NCBI GenBank assembly: GCA_944381555.1
Contig: CALWLL010000045.1
Location: 1-59,844 of the forward strand
From: an uncultured Agathobacter sp.
GTDB taxonomy: Bacteria > Bacillota > Clostridia > Lachnospirales > Lachnospiraceae
Length of the DNA stretch: 59,844 nucleotides
Direction: 5' to 3'
In this document: positions 52,600 to 59,844 of the stretch, piece by piece
How positions within the stretch are numbered: the stretch's first letter is position 1
Layout: every line of letters starts with the position of its first letter
The notes under the pieces: model-generated
What the model saw: the letters and a program-made list of their open reading frames with translations, nothing else
The model's database searches: none
What the model was told of the DNA's origin: nothing
Made by a program: the position numbers and the translations under genes

Positions 52600-53889
52600 A
52601 TGATTGATTTAAAATTTTTAAGAGAGAATCCTGAATTAGTAAAAGAAAATATCCGTAAGAAATTTCAGGAACATAAACTTCCTCTTGTTGATGAAGTGAT
52701 TGCATTAGATGAACAGGCAAGAAAAACGCAGCAGGAAGCGGATGAAATTCGTGCCAGCAGAAATAAACTTTCCAAAGAAATCGGTCAGTTAATGGCACAG
52801 GGAAAGAAGGAAGAAGCAGAAGCGGTTAAGGCCAAGGTTAGTGCAAACGCCGCGCGTCTTGCGGAATTGGAGGTCCTTGAAAAAGAATTAAGCGAAAAAG
52901 TTACAAAAATCATGATGTCCATCCCTAACATCATTGATTCGACTGTTCCAATCGGCCCGGACGATAGCTGTAATGTAGAAATTGAAAAATTTGGCGAGCC
53001 GGTCGTTCCTGAATTTGATATCCCATACCATACGGAGATTATGGAGCGATTTGACGGTATTGATATGGAAGCAGCAGGTAAGGTTGCAGGCAACGGATTC
53101 TATTATCTTATGGGAGACATTGCCCGTCTTCATTCCGCAGTAATCTCTTATGCGAGAGATTTTATGATTGATCGCGGTTTTACTTACTGCATTCCGCCAT
53201 TTATGATTCGTTCTAATGTTGTAACAGGTGTTATGAGTTTTGAAGAAATGGATGCCATGATGTATAAAATTGAGGGAGAAGACCTCTATTTAATCGGAAC
53301 ATCCGAACATTCCATGATTGGTAAGTTTATTGATACTTTGAATGAGGAAGAAAAACTTCCATATACATTGACAAGCTATTCTCCATGCTTCCGTAAGGAA
53401 AAAGGGGCGCACGGCATTGAAGAGCGAGGGGTATACCGTATCCACCAGTTTGAAAAACAGGAAATGATTGTAGTATGTAAGCCGGAAGAATCTCCAAAAT
53501 ATTATGATATTTTATGGAAAAACACAGTAGATTTGTTCCGAAGTTTAGATATTCCGGTTCGTACATTAGAGTGCTGTTCCGGTGACTTGGCAGACCTTAA
53601 GGTAAAATCCTGTGATGTTGAGGCATGGAGCCCGCGTCAGAAGAAATACTTTGAAGTAGGAAGCTGTTCAAATTTAGGTGATGCACAGGCAAGAAGATTA
53701 AAAATCCGCGTGAAAGACAAAGAGGGTAAGAAATACTTTGCACACACACTAAATAACACCGTAGTTGCACCTCCGCGTATGCTTATCGCATTCTTAGAGA
53801 ACAACTTAAACGAAGACGGAAGTGTAAACATTCCGGCAGCGCTTCAGCCATATATGGGTGGAAAAGAAAAACTAATTCCTGCAAAATAA
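52600..53889 (+). CDS. serS: Seryl-tRNA synthetase
   Basis: This 429-residue class IIa synthetase has an N-terminal antiparallel coiled coil (about 1-105) that contacts the long variable arm of tRNA-Ser. The catalytic domain follows with the TSEHS serine-site loop, motif 2 CFRKEKGAHGIEERGVYRIH (part) and motif 3 NTVVAPPRMLIAFLENN. It charges serine. AGTTGGAGGCACT precedes ATG, and a strong terminator follows. Confidence 0.96.
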   Translation: MIDLKFLRENPELVKENIRKKFQEHKLPLVDEVIALDEQARKTQQEADEIRASRNKLSKEIGQLMAQGKKEEAEAVKAKVSANAARLAELEVLEKELSEKVTKIMMSIPNIIDSTVPIGPDDSCNVEIEKFGEPVVPEFDIPYHTEIMERFDGIDMEAAGKVAGNGFYYLMGDIARLHSAVISYARDFMIDRGFTYCIPPFMIRSNVVTGVMSFEEMDAMMYKIEGEDLYLIGTSEHSMIGKFIDTLNEEEKLPYTLTSYSPCFRKEKGAHGIEERGVYRIHQFEKQEMIVVCKPEESPKYYDILWKNTVDLFRSLDIPVRTLECCSGDLADLKVKSCDVEAWSPRQKKYFEVGSCSNLGDAQARRLKIRVKDKEGKKYFAHTLNNTVVAPPRMLIAFLENNLNEDGSVNIPAALQPYMGGKEKLIPAK

Positions 53890-53891
53890 AG

Positions 53892-53942
53892 AAAAAGCTG
53901 TTACTTTGTGAGGGGCGTCCCCAAAAAAGTAGCAGCTTTTTA
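53892..53942 (+). terminator. Terminator after serS
   Basis: AAAGCTGTTACTTT pairs with AAAAGTAGCAGCTTT, with an inner GGGGCGTCCCC stem, and ends in five T. A fragment like the dispersed repeat (ATATGATAGGAAAG) follows. Confidence 0.85.
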
Positions 53943-53958
53943 TATGATAGGAAAGTAG

Positions 53959-54843
53959 TTATACTTCGGTATTTTGGGCATGCATATACAATTCCTTGTA
54001 TTCTTTTGGCGACATACCGTATTCCTTCTTAAAAGCACGGAAGAAACTTGAATAATCACTGAATCCGCATTTTAAGTAGGCTTCGGTAATGGCAACGTTG
54101 CTTAAAATAGCGTCTTTTGCCATTGCAAGCCGTTTTTTGGAGATATACTGATGAACGGACAGACCAAGGCTTTCTTTGAATGCATGGGCAATGTGGTATT
54201 TGCTGACATAAAACTCCTCTGCCAGCAAGTCCAAAGAGAGAGGCTCTTCCAAATGATTTTCGATATAAGAGATGATATTCTGATAGAGCCGCTGTTCCTC
54301 TTTTGGGGCATTCGGATTTTCCTGTTCGTAAATAGTACGGTTTATATGAAGAATCAGGTCGTTTACCAATAGGGAAACCTTAGCTTCTTTTCCAAAACGT
54401 TCAAAATGAATTTCATCAATTAACTGGAAGGCCTTAGACTGAATCGTATTAAACTCTATTAAATTATAGTGGTAAATGTAACGCTTGTTAAAGGCTACAT
54501 GTTTTGCAAGATAGCCATAATCAGGGGATACCGTTAAGAGCTGTTTATAATAGTCCTGTGATATCCAGAATACGATTCGCTGATAGGGCATATCGGGGTT
54601 ATGAACAAATACATGATGATGCAGACCAGGGGGTATCAGAATCATATCTCCTTGCTTTATAGGATAGTTAGCGCCATCAATATAGATAGATACTTCGCCG
54701 CCAAGCAGGAAATAAAATTCGTAATAATTGTGTGTATGGTCGTGTATAGTCGGCAGATTTCGGTCATTATAGTAATAAATCTCAAAATCCTTGGACAACA
54801 TATATTGTCTGGTGCTGAAATTGGTCCGCAGGTCTTTTTTCAT
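53959..54843 (-). CDS. AraC family transcriptional regulator
   Basis: This 294-residue protein has an N-terminal cupin-like ligand domain (about 20-150, with HDHTHNYYEFYFLLGG and GDMILIPPGLHHHVF). Its C-terminal AraC double helix-turn-helix (about 190-290) includes LAEEFYVSKYHIAHAFKE and GFSDYSSFFRAFKKEYGMSPKEY. It is transcribed away from the hexuronate operon uxuB-kdgA-kdgK, so it likely activates that operon in response to a sugar acid. ATG follows AAGGAGGGCTT; the upstream extension is disregarded. Confidence 0.92.
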   Translation of the reverse strand: MKKDLRTNFSTRQYMLSKDFEIYYYNDRNLPTIHDHTHNYYEFYFLLGGEVSIYIDGANYPIKQGDMILIPPGLHHHVFVHNPDMPYQRIVFWISQDYYKQLLTVSPDYGYLAKHVAFNKRYIYHYNLIEFNTIQSKAFQLIDEIHFERFGKEAKVSLLVNDLILHINRTIYEQENPNAPKEEQRLYQNIISYIENHLEEPLSLDLLAEEFYVSKYHIAHAFKESLGLSVHQYISKKRLAMAKDAILSNVAITEAYLKCGFSDYSSFFRAFKKEYGMSPKEYKELYMHAQNTEV

Positions 54844-54928
54844 AAGCCCTCCTTGAAATGTGCAGGTTATAGGTTTCGAAACAATTCCGTCAATTTGAAA
54901 GCATTGTAGCATAAAACCGCAACTTTTG

Positions 54929-54980
54929 CAATGAGTACAACAATGCGACCAATTTCATTTCGAGGAAAATGTTTTATAAT
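54929..54980 (+). promoter_or_regulatory. uxuB promoter region with possible AraC half-sites
   Basis: A perfect TATAAT (54975-54980) lies 47 nt before uxuB, with only a weak -35 (ATTTCA), as expected of an activated promoter. CAATGAG (54929-54935) and CAATGCG (54941-54947) form a short tandem repeat just upstream, a candidate AraC-type site. Confidence 0.4.
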
Positions 54981-55026
54981 GAGGGTAACAGAAAAAATTG
55001 TGATGCGAAAGGAGAACGTAATTACT

Positions 55027-56637
55027 ATGGAATTAAGCAGAGTTGGTTTAGAAAACCGTGCAGAATGGGAAGCAAAGGGGTACAAGCTTCCACAGTATGA
55101 CAGAGAAGCAGTTATGACCGCTACAAAAGAAAATCCATTCTGGATTCACTTTGGAGCAGGAAACATTTTCCGTGCATTTCAGGCTAATGTTATGCAGAAC
55201 ATTTTAAACAGCGCAGCTATGGACAGAGGACTCATTGTTGCGGAAGGATTTGATTATGAAATCGTTGAGAAAATGAACCGGCCGCATGATGACTATACAA
55301 TTCTTGTAACGTTAAAAGCAGACGGAAGTATCGAAAAGACGGTAATCGGTTCTGTAGTGGAATCCTGCATACTGGATTCAGAAGACGAGACAGAATATTC
55401 AAGATTAAAAGAAATCTTCTGCAAAGATTCTCTTCAGATGTGTTCTTTTACGATTACAGAAAAAGGCTATAGTCTTGTAGACGGCAAAGGAAATATGCTT
55501 CCGTTGGTAGAACAAGACCTTGCAAAAGGACCGGAAAAACCAGCAAGCTACATCGGCAAAGTAGCCTCCTTATTATATACGCGTTACCAGAACGGCGCAA
55601 AGCCGGTTGCAATGGTATCTATGGACAACTGCTCGCACAACGGTGACAAATTATACGCGGCAATCCATGCATTTGCAGAAGGCTGGGCGAAAAATGGACT
55701 GGCTGATGATGGATTTGTTGCATATATCAACGATAGAAGCAAGGTTTCTTTCCCTTGGTCTATGATTGACAAGATTACACCAAGACCGGATGCTTCTGTA
55801 GAAGCTATTTTAAAGAAAGATGATATAACAGGTCTTGAACCGGTTATTACTTCTAAGAACACATATGTAGCACCGTTCGTAAATGCAGAGGAATGTGAAT
55901 ATCTGGTAATTGAAGACTGGTTTCCAAACGGGCGTCCGGCAGAATTGGAACAGGGCGGACTTATGTTTACGGAACGCGAAACAGTAGACAAAGTAGAAAA
56001 GATGAAGGTTTGTACCTGTCTGAATCCGCTTCACACAACGCTTGCAGTATTTGGCTGCTTATTAGGATACGAAAAGATTTCGGAAGAAATGAAGGATGAG
56101 CAGCTTAAGAAACTCGTAGAGAGAATCGGATATGTAGAAGGGCTTCCTGTAGTAGTAAATCCGGGAATTTTAGACCCGAAGGAATTTATCGATACCGTGC
56201 TGCGTGTCCGTATTCCAAATCCGTTTATGCCGGATACGCCACAGCGTATTGCAACGGATACATCTCAGAAGCTTGCAATCCGTTTCGGTGAAACCATTAA
56301 AAATTATATCGCATCTTCCGATAAAGACGTTAAGGATCTGAAAATGATCCCATTGGTATTTGCAGGCTGGATGAGATATTTGATGGCAATCGATGATAAT
56401 GGCAGCGGATTTGAACTTAGCCCGGATCCGCTTCTTGATACCGTTTGCCCAATTGTAGCAGATATCAAATTCGGTGATACGGATGTCGAAGAAAAAATCA
56501 GACCGTTATTAACAAACAAAGCCATCTTTGGTGTAGACCTTTACGAAGCTGGCCTTGCGGATTTAACCGTATCGTATTTCAGGGAATTGGTTGCAGGACC
56601 GGGTGCAGTCAGAGCTACGCTTAAGAAATATGTATAA
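55027..56637 (+). CDS. uxuB: Fructuronate reductase / mannitol dehydrogenase family
   Basis: This 536-residue long-chain polyol dehydrogenase has FWIHFGAGNIFRAF for NAD binding near residue 35, SMDNCSHNG and the catalytic-lysine region VSFPWSMIDKITPRPD. The neighbours kdgA, kdgK and uxuA identify it as the D-fructuronate/D-mannonate oxidoreductase of glucuronate breakdown rather than a mannitol enzyme. It is somewhat longer than E. coli UxuB (about 486). ATG at 55027 has AAAGGAG 12 nt upstream. Confidence 0.87.
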   Translation: MELSRVGLENRAEWEAKGYKLPQYDREAVMTATKENPFWIHFGAGNIFRAFQANVMQNILNSAAMDRGLIVAEGFDYEIVEKMNRPHDDYTILVTLKADGSIEKTVIGSVVESCILDSEDETEYSRLKEIFCKDSLQMCSFTITEKGYSLVDGKGNMLPLVEQDLAKGPEKPASYIGKVASLLYTRYQNGAKPVAMVSMDNCSHNGDKLYAAIHAFAEGWAKNGLADDGFVAYINDRSKVSFPWSMIDKITPRPDASVEAILKKDDITGLEPVITSKNTYVAPFVNAEECEYLVIEDWFPNGRPAELEQGGLMFTERETVDKVEKMKVCTCLNPLHTTLAVFGCLLGYEKISEEMKDEQLKKLVERIGYVEGLPVVVNPGILDPKEFIDTVLRVRIPNPFMPDTPQRIATDTSQKLAIRFGETIKNYIASSDKDVKDLKMIPLVFAGWMRYLMAIDDNGSGFELSPDPLLDTVCPIVADIKFGDTDVEEKIRPLLTNKAIFGVDLYEAGLADLTVSYFRELVAGPGAVRATLKKYV

Positions 56638-56691
56638 TGAAAATGTATGTAAATTTGTGCATGGAAAAAGAAATTTTTCGGGTTATTGGTG

Positions 56692-56720
56692 TTGTTCTGG
56701 TTTAAGAAATGTAGTATGAT
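56692..56720 (+). promoter_or_regulatory. Promoter before kdgA
   Basis: TTGTTC (56692-56697), a 17-nt spacer and TATGAT (56715-56720) lie 50 nt before the kdgA start, so kdgA-kdgK may be expressed separately from uxuB. Confidence 0.55.
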
Positions 56721-56770
56721 AAACCTAATAGGAAAAATATAGAAACTATATGAAAAAAGGAGAATATATC

Positions 56771-57409
56771 ATGAGTCCAGTATTAGAAAAAATCCAGAAG
56801 ACCGGTATTATTCCGGTAGTTGTACTCAACGACGCAAAAGATGCGGAACCATTGGCAAAAGCCCTTATCGACGGAGGACTTCCATGCGCAGAAGTTACTT
56901 TCCGTACAGATGCAGCAGAGGAAAGCATCCGTATCATGAAAGAAAAATTCCCGGAAATGCTTGTTGGCGCAGGTACGGTTCTTACAACAGACCAGGTTGA
57001 CCGCGCGGTAGCAGCAGGTGCGGAATTTATCGTAAGTCCGGGATTAAATCCTAGAATTGTAAAATACTGTGTAGAAAAAAATATCCCAATCACACCGGGA
57101 TGTGCAAATGCTTCCGATATTGAACAGGCAATTGAAAATGGTCTTGAAGTAGTTAAGTTCTTCCCTGCTGAACCGGCAGGCGGGCTTAAGATGATTAAGG
57201 CTCTTGCTGCTCCGTATGTTGGCGTGAAATTTATGCCTACAGGCGGAATCAATGCTACGAATGTCAAAGATTACCTTGCTTACGACAGAATTCTCGCTTG
57301 CGGCGGTAGCTGGATGGTAAGCGGTGACTTAGTAAAAGCTGGCAAATTCGATACGATCAAAGAATTGACAGCAGAAGCGGCTGCGATCGTTAAGGAAATG
57401 AGAGGCTAA
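56771..57409 (+). CDS. kdgA: 2-keto-3-deoxy-6-phosphogluconate aldolase
   Basis: This 212-residue class I aldolase has Glu 41 in EVTFRT, the Schiff-base lysine 129 in VVKFFPAE, and the GAGTVLT and PTGGIN phosphate loops. It splits KDPG into pyruvate and glyceraldehyde 3-phosphate, the last step of the pathway. It lies between uxuB and kdgK. AAAAGGAGAATATATC precedes ATG. A GC-rich hairpin separates it from kdgK. Confidence 0.95.
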   Translation: MSPVLEKIQKTGIIPVVVLNDAKDAEPLAKALIDGGLPCAEVTFRTDAAEESIRIMKEKFPEMLVGAGTVLTTDQVDRAVAAGAEFIVSPGLNPRIVKYCVEKNIPITPGCANASDIEQAIENGLEVVKFFPAEPAGGLKMIKALAAPYVGVKFMPTGGINATNVKDYLAYDRILACGGSWMVSGDLVKAGKFDTIKELTAEAAAIVKEMRG

Positions 57410-57422
57410 TTGCTAATCTTTT

Positions 57423-57446
57423 GGGCTGCCGCTGCTGCGGCAGCCC
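57423..57446 (+). terminator. Hairpin between kdgA and kdgK
   Basis: GGGCTGCCGC, a TGCT loop and GCGGCAGCCC form a perfect 10-bp stem. The following tract GTATTTTA is only weakly T-rich, so termination is probably partial; it may set the kdgA to kdgK ratio. Confidence 0.6.
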
Positions 57447-57474
57447 GTATTTTATAACTTTTTAGGAGAAAGAC

Positions 57475-58497
57475 ATGGACAAAAAATTCGATTTACTTAC
57501 TTTGGGGGAAATCATGCTTCGTCTGTCGCCGCAAAACAGCGAGCGAATCGCAAAATGCAAGATGTTTGAAAAGCATATTGGTGGAGCTGAGCTTAACGTA
57601 GCAGCGGGAGTATCGCTTACCGGTTTGCGTACAGGCGTTATTTCTAAAATTCCGGATTCGGCAATTGGGGATTATATCAGAAATAAGGTGCGTTTCTGTG
57701 GAGTTAGTGATGATTACCTGATTTATGATAAGAATAGAAACGCGCGTCTGGGCGTGTACTATTATGAGATGGGTGCATATCCGAGAAAACCACAGGTTGT
57801 ATATGACAGAGCAGGCTCTTCTGTAACAACAATTAAGGTAGAGGATTTTGAAGAAGAGATGTTTACCAATACCAGATGCTTCCATACATCGGGAATTACC
57901 CTGGCGCTTAGTCCGCAGTGCCGCCAAACAGGAGAGGAAATGATTAAGCGCTTTAAAGCGGCAGGTGCGCTGATTTCCTTTGATGTAAACTTTCGTGCGA
58001 ACTTATGGACAGGGGAAGAGGCGAAAGAATGTATTGAAGCTATTCTGCCATATGTGGATATTTTCTTCTGTTCGGAAGATACGGCAAGACTTACCTTTAA
58101 AAAGACAGGAGATTTGAAACAAATCTTAAAGAGCTTTACAGAGGAATATCCGATATCTATCGTAGCAGCAACACAGAGAATTGTACATAGTCCAAAGCAG
58201 CACACCTTTGGCTCTATGATTTATAATGCAAAAGAAGATAAATACTATGAAGAAGAACCATACCGGAATATCGAGGTAATCGACCGTATCGGCAGCGGCG
58301 ATCAGTACTGTGCAGGCGTATTGTACGGATTATTGTCTTCGGATATGGATTGCCAGAAAGCGCTTGTATATGGCAATGCCAGAAGTGCGGCAAAAAATAC
58401 TATCCCAGGCGATATGCCATCGTTAGACAAAGATGAAGTTGACAGCATTATTGCAGATCATAACAATAAAGGCTATATCAGTGAGATGAAACGCTAA
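57475..58497 (+). CDS. kdgK: 2-keto-3-deoxygluconate kinase (PfkB family)
   Basis: This 340-residue ribokinase-fold sugar kinase has LTLGEIMLRLSP and GGAELNVAAG near the N-terminus. The catalytic loop is DRIGSGDQYCAG, in which the usual GAGD is GSGD with the catalytic Asp kept. Gene context identifies the substrate as 2-keto-3-deoxygluconate, which it phosphorylates for the aldolase encoded upstream. TTTTAGGAGAAAGAC precedes ATG, and a terminator follows. Confidence 0.9.
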   Translation: MDKKFDLLTLGEIMLRLSPQNSERIAKCKMFEKHIGGAELNVAAGVSLTGLRTGVISKIPDSAIGDYIRNKVRFCGVSDDYLIYDKNRNARLGVYYYEMGAYPRKPQVVYDRAGSSVTTIKVEDFEEEMFTNTRCFHTSGITLALSPQCRQTGEEMIKRFKAAGALISFDVNFRANLWTGEEAKECIEAILPYVDIFFCSEDTARLTFKKTGDLKQILKSFTEEYPISIVAATQRIVHSPKQHTFGSMIYNAKEDKYYEEEPYRNIEVIDRIGSGDQYCAGVLYGLLSSDMDCQKALVYGNARSAAKNTIPGDMPSLDKDEVDSIIADHNNKGYISEMKR

Positions 58498-58498
58498 A

Positions 58499-58547
58499 GA
58501 AAAAGGCTGACCCAACAGTTTTTACGACTGTAGGGACAGCCTTTTTG
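58499..58547 (+). terminator. Terminator after kdgK
   Basis: AAAAGGCTG (58501-58509) and CAGCCTTTT (58537-58545) pair around an inner ACAGT/ACTGT stem, with A and T tracts on the outside. It lies between the convergent kdgK and GAP-family genes. Confidence 0.8.
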
Positions 58548-58588
58548 TATAATAGGTAGCACCGCTGAAGCGAAAGTGTGCATGAAGC

Positions 58589-59275
58589 TTACATTTCATT
58601 CAACAGGAAGGTGCTTCCCGCATATGTCATATATGCACCGATGATGCAGACAGCAGCCGGAATAATGTATGCGGAAATCCGGCCAAGAATAAGTTCGAGC
58701 TTTTTGATAGCCACAGTGCCTTGTAATCGGTTATAGCCAAAATATATAAGGATTAACGGCAATGCATAGATAAAGGTATATAGTACGATAAATGCAAGAA
58801 CCAGTGGAAATACAGGATTGTGTGAATCAAGCACCGCCAAAAAACCAAAGTATGGAAGTGCGCTTGTCAGTTCTACACCGCAAAATGCTGCACCCATGAT
58901 AAAAAGCGAGAGCGGGGTAAGGCTTGCCGGTTTGCGGACTTCCGTATCTTCGGTTTTGCTCGTTGTTCTTACGGTTCTAAAAATAAGAATACTCCCCAGA
59001 ATAAGGCAAAAGATTCCAAGCAGTATTTCTGCACTATAGGCATAAACAGGATATGCTTCAAACAGCCTGGTAATCAAATTGGAGATCACTGCAACAATAC
59101 CATAATAGATACCAAGACCCAGCAGAATATTGGCAAGGCTGATTCCAAGAATAAAAAACCATACATCCCTCTTCTTTTTTACCATTGCCTGAATGAGCAT
59201 TTGCTGCGCGATGGCAGATGGGTTGAGACTGTCAAAAAAACTTGTTGTAATTGCTGTTCCTAATAGACTTAACAT
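58589..59275 (-). CDS. GAP/LysE-like membrane protein
   Basis: This 228-residue protein has six hydrophobic helices, starting FFDSLNPSAIAQQMLI, with a cytoplasmic linker after the third helix (RTTSKTEDTEVRKP) and a GVELTSALPYFG segment opening the second half. The two-half layout resembles the LysE/CcdA superfamily and most closely the GAP family. Substrate is unknown; relatives move small molecules, metals or electrons. It interrupts the hexuronate genes but has its own promoter and a terminator-like hairpin in its leader. AGGAGGT is not seen; GGAGGT lies 5 nt before ATG. Confidence 0.75.
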   Translation of the reverse strand: MLSLLGTAITTSFFDSLNPSAIAQQMLIQAMVKKKRDVWFFILGISLANILLGLGIYYGIVAVISNLITRLFEAYPVYAYSAEILLGIFCLILGSILIFRTVRTTSKTEDTEVRKPASLTPLSLFIMGAAFCGVELTSALPYFGFLAVLDSHNPVFPLVLAFIVLYTFIYALPLILIYFGYNRLQGTVAIKKLELILGRISAYIIPAAVCIIGAYMTYAGSTFLLNEM

Positions 59276-59288
59276 AATTTACCTCCAT

Positions 59289-59342
59289 AAAAATAGCGTT
59301 TGCATCCCATCTTCAAAGACCTAATGATGTGACACAAACGCT
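59289..59342 (-). promoter_or_regulatory. Leader hairpin with U-run before the GAP-family gene
   Basis: On the minus strand, AGCGTTTG (59342-59335) and CAAACGCT (59302-59295) close a hairpin with a large, partly paired loop, followed by CTATTTTT just before the ribosome binding site. An upstream GCGAAAGC mini-hairpin with a GNRA-like loop overlaps its 5' arm, so the two cannot both form. This could be a regulated terminator. I do not match it to a named riboswitch. Confidence 0.45.
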
Positions 59343-59387
59343 TTCGCTTACTACCCGGTGGCAGTTCATTTTTTAATTGTTATATAC

Positions 59388-59416
59388 CATATACCACAGT
59401 AAAACCGATTTGTCAA
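59388..59416 (-). promoter_or_regulatory. Promoter of the GAP-family gene
   Basis: On the minus strand, a perfect TTGACA (59411-59416) and TATATG (59388-59393) are 17 nt apart. The leader would be about 105 nt and include the hairpin at 59295-59342. Confidence 0.65.
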
Positions 59417-59436
59417 TGGTATAATACAATCAGAGA

Positions 59437-59844
59437 TTATTTTCCGTCTAATTTATCAAGCATATCCCATACGTTGAGCATATACATGATACCAAGTGCG
59501 CGGTCATACAAGCCGTATCCAGGACGTACATTACCAGGCTCTTCATCCCAAAGATGACGGCCGTGGTCAGGACGGATATATCCTTCATAACCGCAATCAT
59601 GGTAAGCCTTTAAGATATCAAGAATTCCTGTATCGCCATCACAATCGCGGTGGCTTACTTCGGAAAAGTCCCCATTTTCAAAGTGTTTTACGTTACGGAT
59701 ATGTGCAAACGCAATGCTTGCGGACAATATCAGCAACATTGTTGTTCGGGTCAGCATTTAAACTTCCGGAGCATAATGTTAAACAGTTATATGGGTTGTC
59801 AACCATCTTTAAGAAACGGTCGATATTTTCTTCGCAGGTTAAGA
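59437..59844 (-). pseudogene. uxuA: Mannonate dehydratase, frameshifted and cut by window edge
   Basis: The minus strand encodes the C-terminal part of UxuA in two frames. From the window edge, one frame reads ENIDRFLKMVDNPYN, LTLCSGSLNADPNNN and VADIVRK, then runs into HCVCTYP and a stop. From about 59715 leftward, another frame gives IAFAHIRNVKHF, GYIRPDHGRHLWDEE and PGYGLYDRALG. In normal enzymes, VRK and IAFAH are joined by about four residues, so about 11 bases seem to be missing near 59716. UxuA dehydrates D-mannonate to 2-keto-3-deoxygluconate, linking uxuB to kdgK. It may be a real broken gene or a sequencing error; a second copy may exist. Confidence 0.8.

Overview
The window looks like a chromosomal segment of an anaerobic, spore-forming Lachnospiraceae-type Firmicute; I cannot name the genus. 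The evidence is an alpha/beta small acid-soluble spore protein, a GerA-type germinant receptor operon, spoIIR, the SCIFF ranthipeptide pair next to secDF, a pyruvate formate-lyase system, moderate-to-low GC and strong AGGAGG-type ribosome binding sites. There is no phage, transposase, CRISPR array, rRNA or tRNA. Most of it is ordinary core genome with dense, mostly plus-strand operons.

Layout. 1-1630: a dispersed repeat, a CYTH phosphohydrolase-like protein, a DJ-1/PfpI protein and a spore DNA-binding protein. 1695-8578: a defence-like block. A transcribed leader with a small ORF and three mutually exclusive stems (a probable translation-coupled attenuator) precedes a heterodimeric ABC multidrug exporter. 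An ArAE membrane domain fused to an APH(6)-like kinase follows, then a NUDIX hydrolase and a YfcE phosphodiesterase. 8575-15862: a six-gene polyamine operon (arginine decarboxylase, aminopropyltransferase, carboxyspermidine dehydrogenase and decarboxylase, agmatine deiminase, N-carbamoylputrescine amidase). It sits behind a roughly 330-nt structured leader that ends in a terminator with a competing antiterminator. 16028-22688: protein quality control (tig, clpP, clpX, lon) plus the ribosome-assembly GTPase engB. 22695-32497: a zinc-type ABC importer, a large FtsX/MacB-like ABC protein and a second heterodimeric ABC exporter. 34056-40362: ispE with a GntR regulator, the gerA-B-C operon with an unusually short GerC, spoIIR with a start-site hairpin, and a DUF1934 protein.

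41063-46936: a trigger-factor-like lipoprotein, asnS, and the most striking locus, a pyruvate formate-lyase split into two genes. The 700-residue protein has the catalytic Cys-Cys pair but no glycyl-radical domain. An 80-residue protein directly downstream, with its own ribosome binding site, carries the RVSGYAV glycyl-radical motif, and the activating enzyme follows. A Rex-like operator and a strong promoter lie upstream. 47126-51537: TIGR04086 membrane protein, SCIFF peptide, its radical-SAM maturase and SecDF. 51612-53889: a DUF1294 protein, a nitroreductase and serS. 53959-59844: hexuronate catabolism (AraC regulator, uxuB, kdgA, kdgK, and a uxuA at the right edge that carries a frameshift), interrupted by a GAP/LysE-like membrane protein with its own leader hairpin.

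A palindrome-rich repeat beginning TATCATAGGAAAG occurs near-identically at 1-124 (minus orientation) and 35697-35864, with degenerate copies elsewhere. Product assignments come from reading the translations and motifs; no database search was run.
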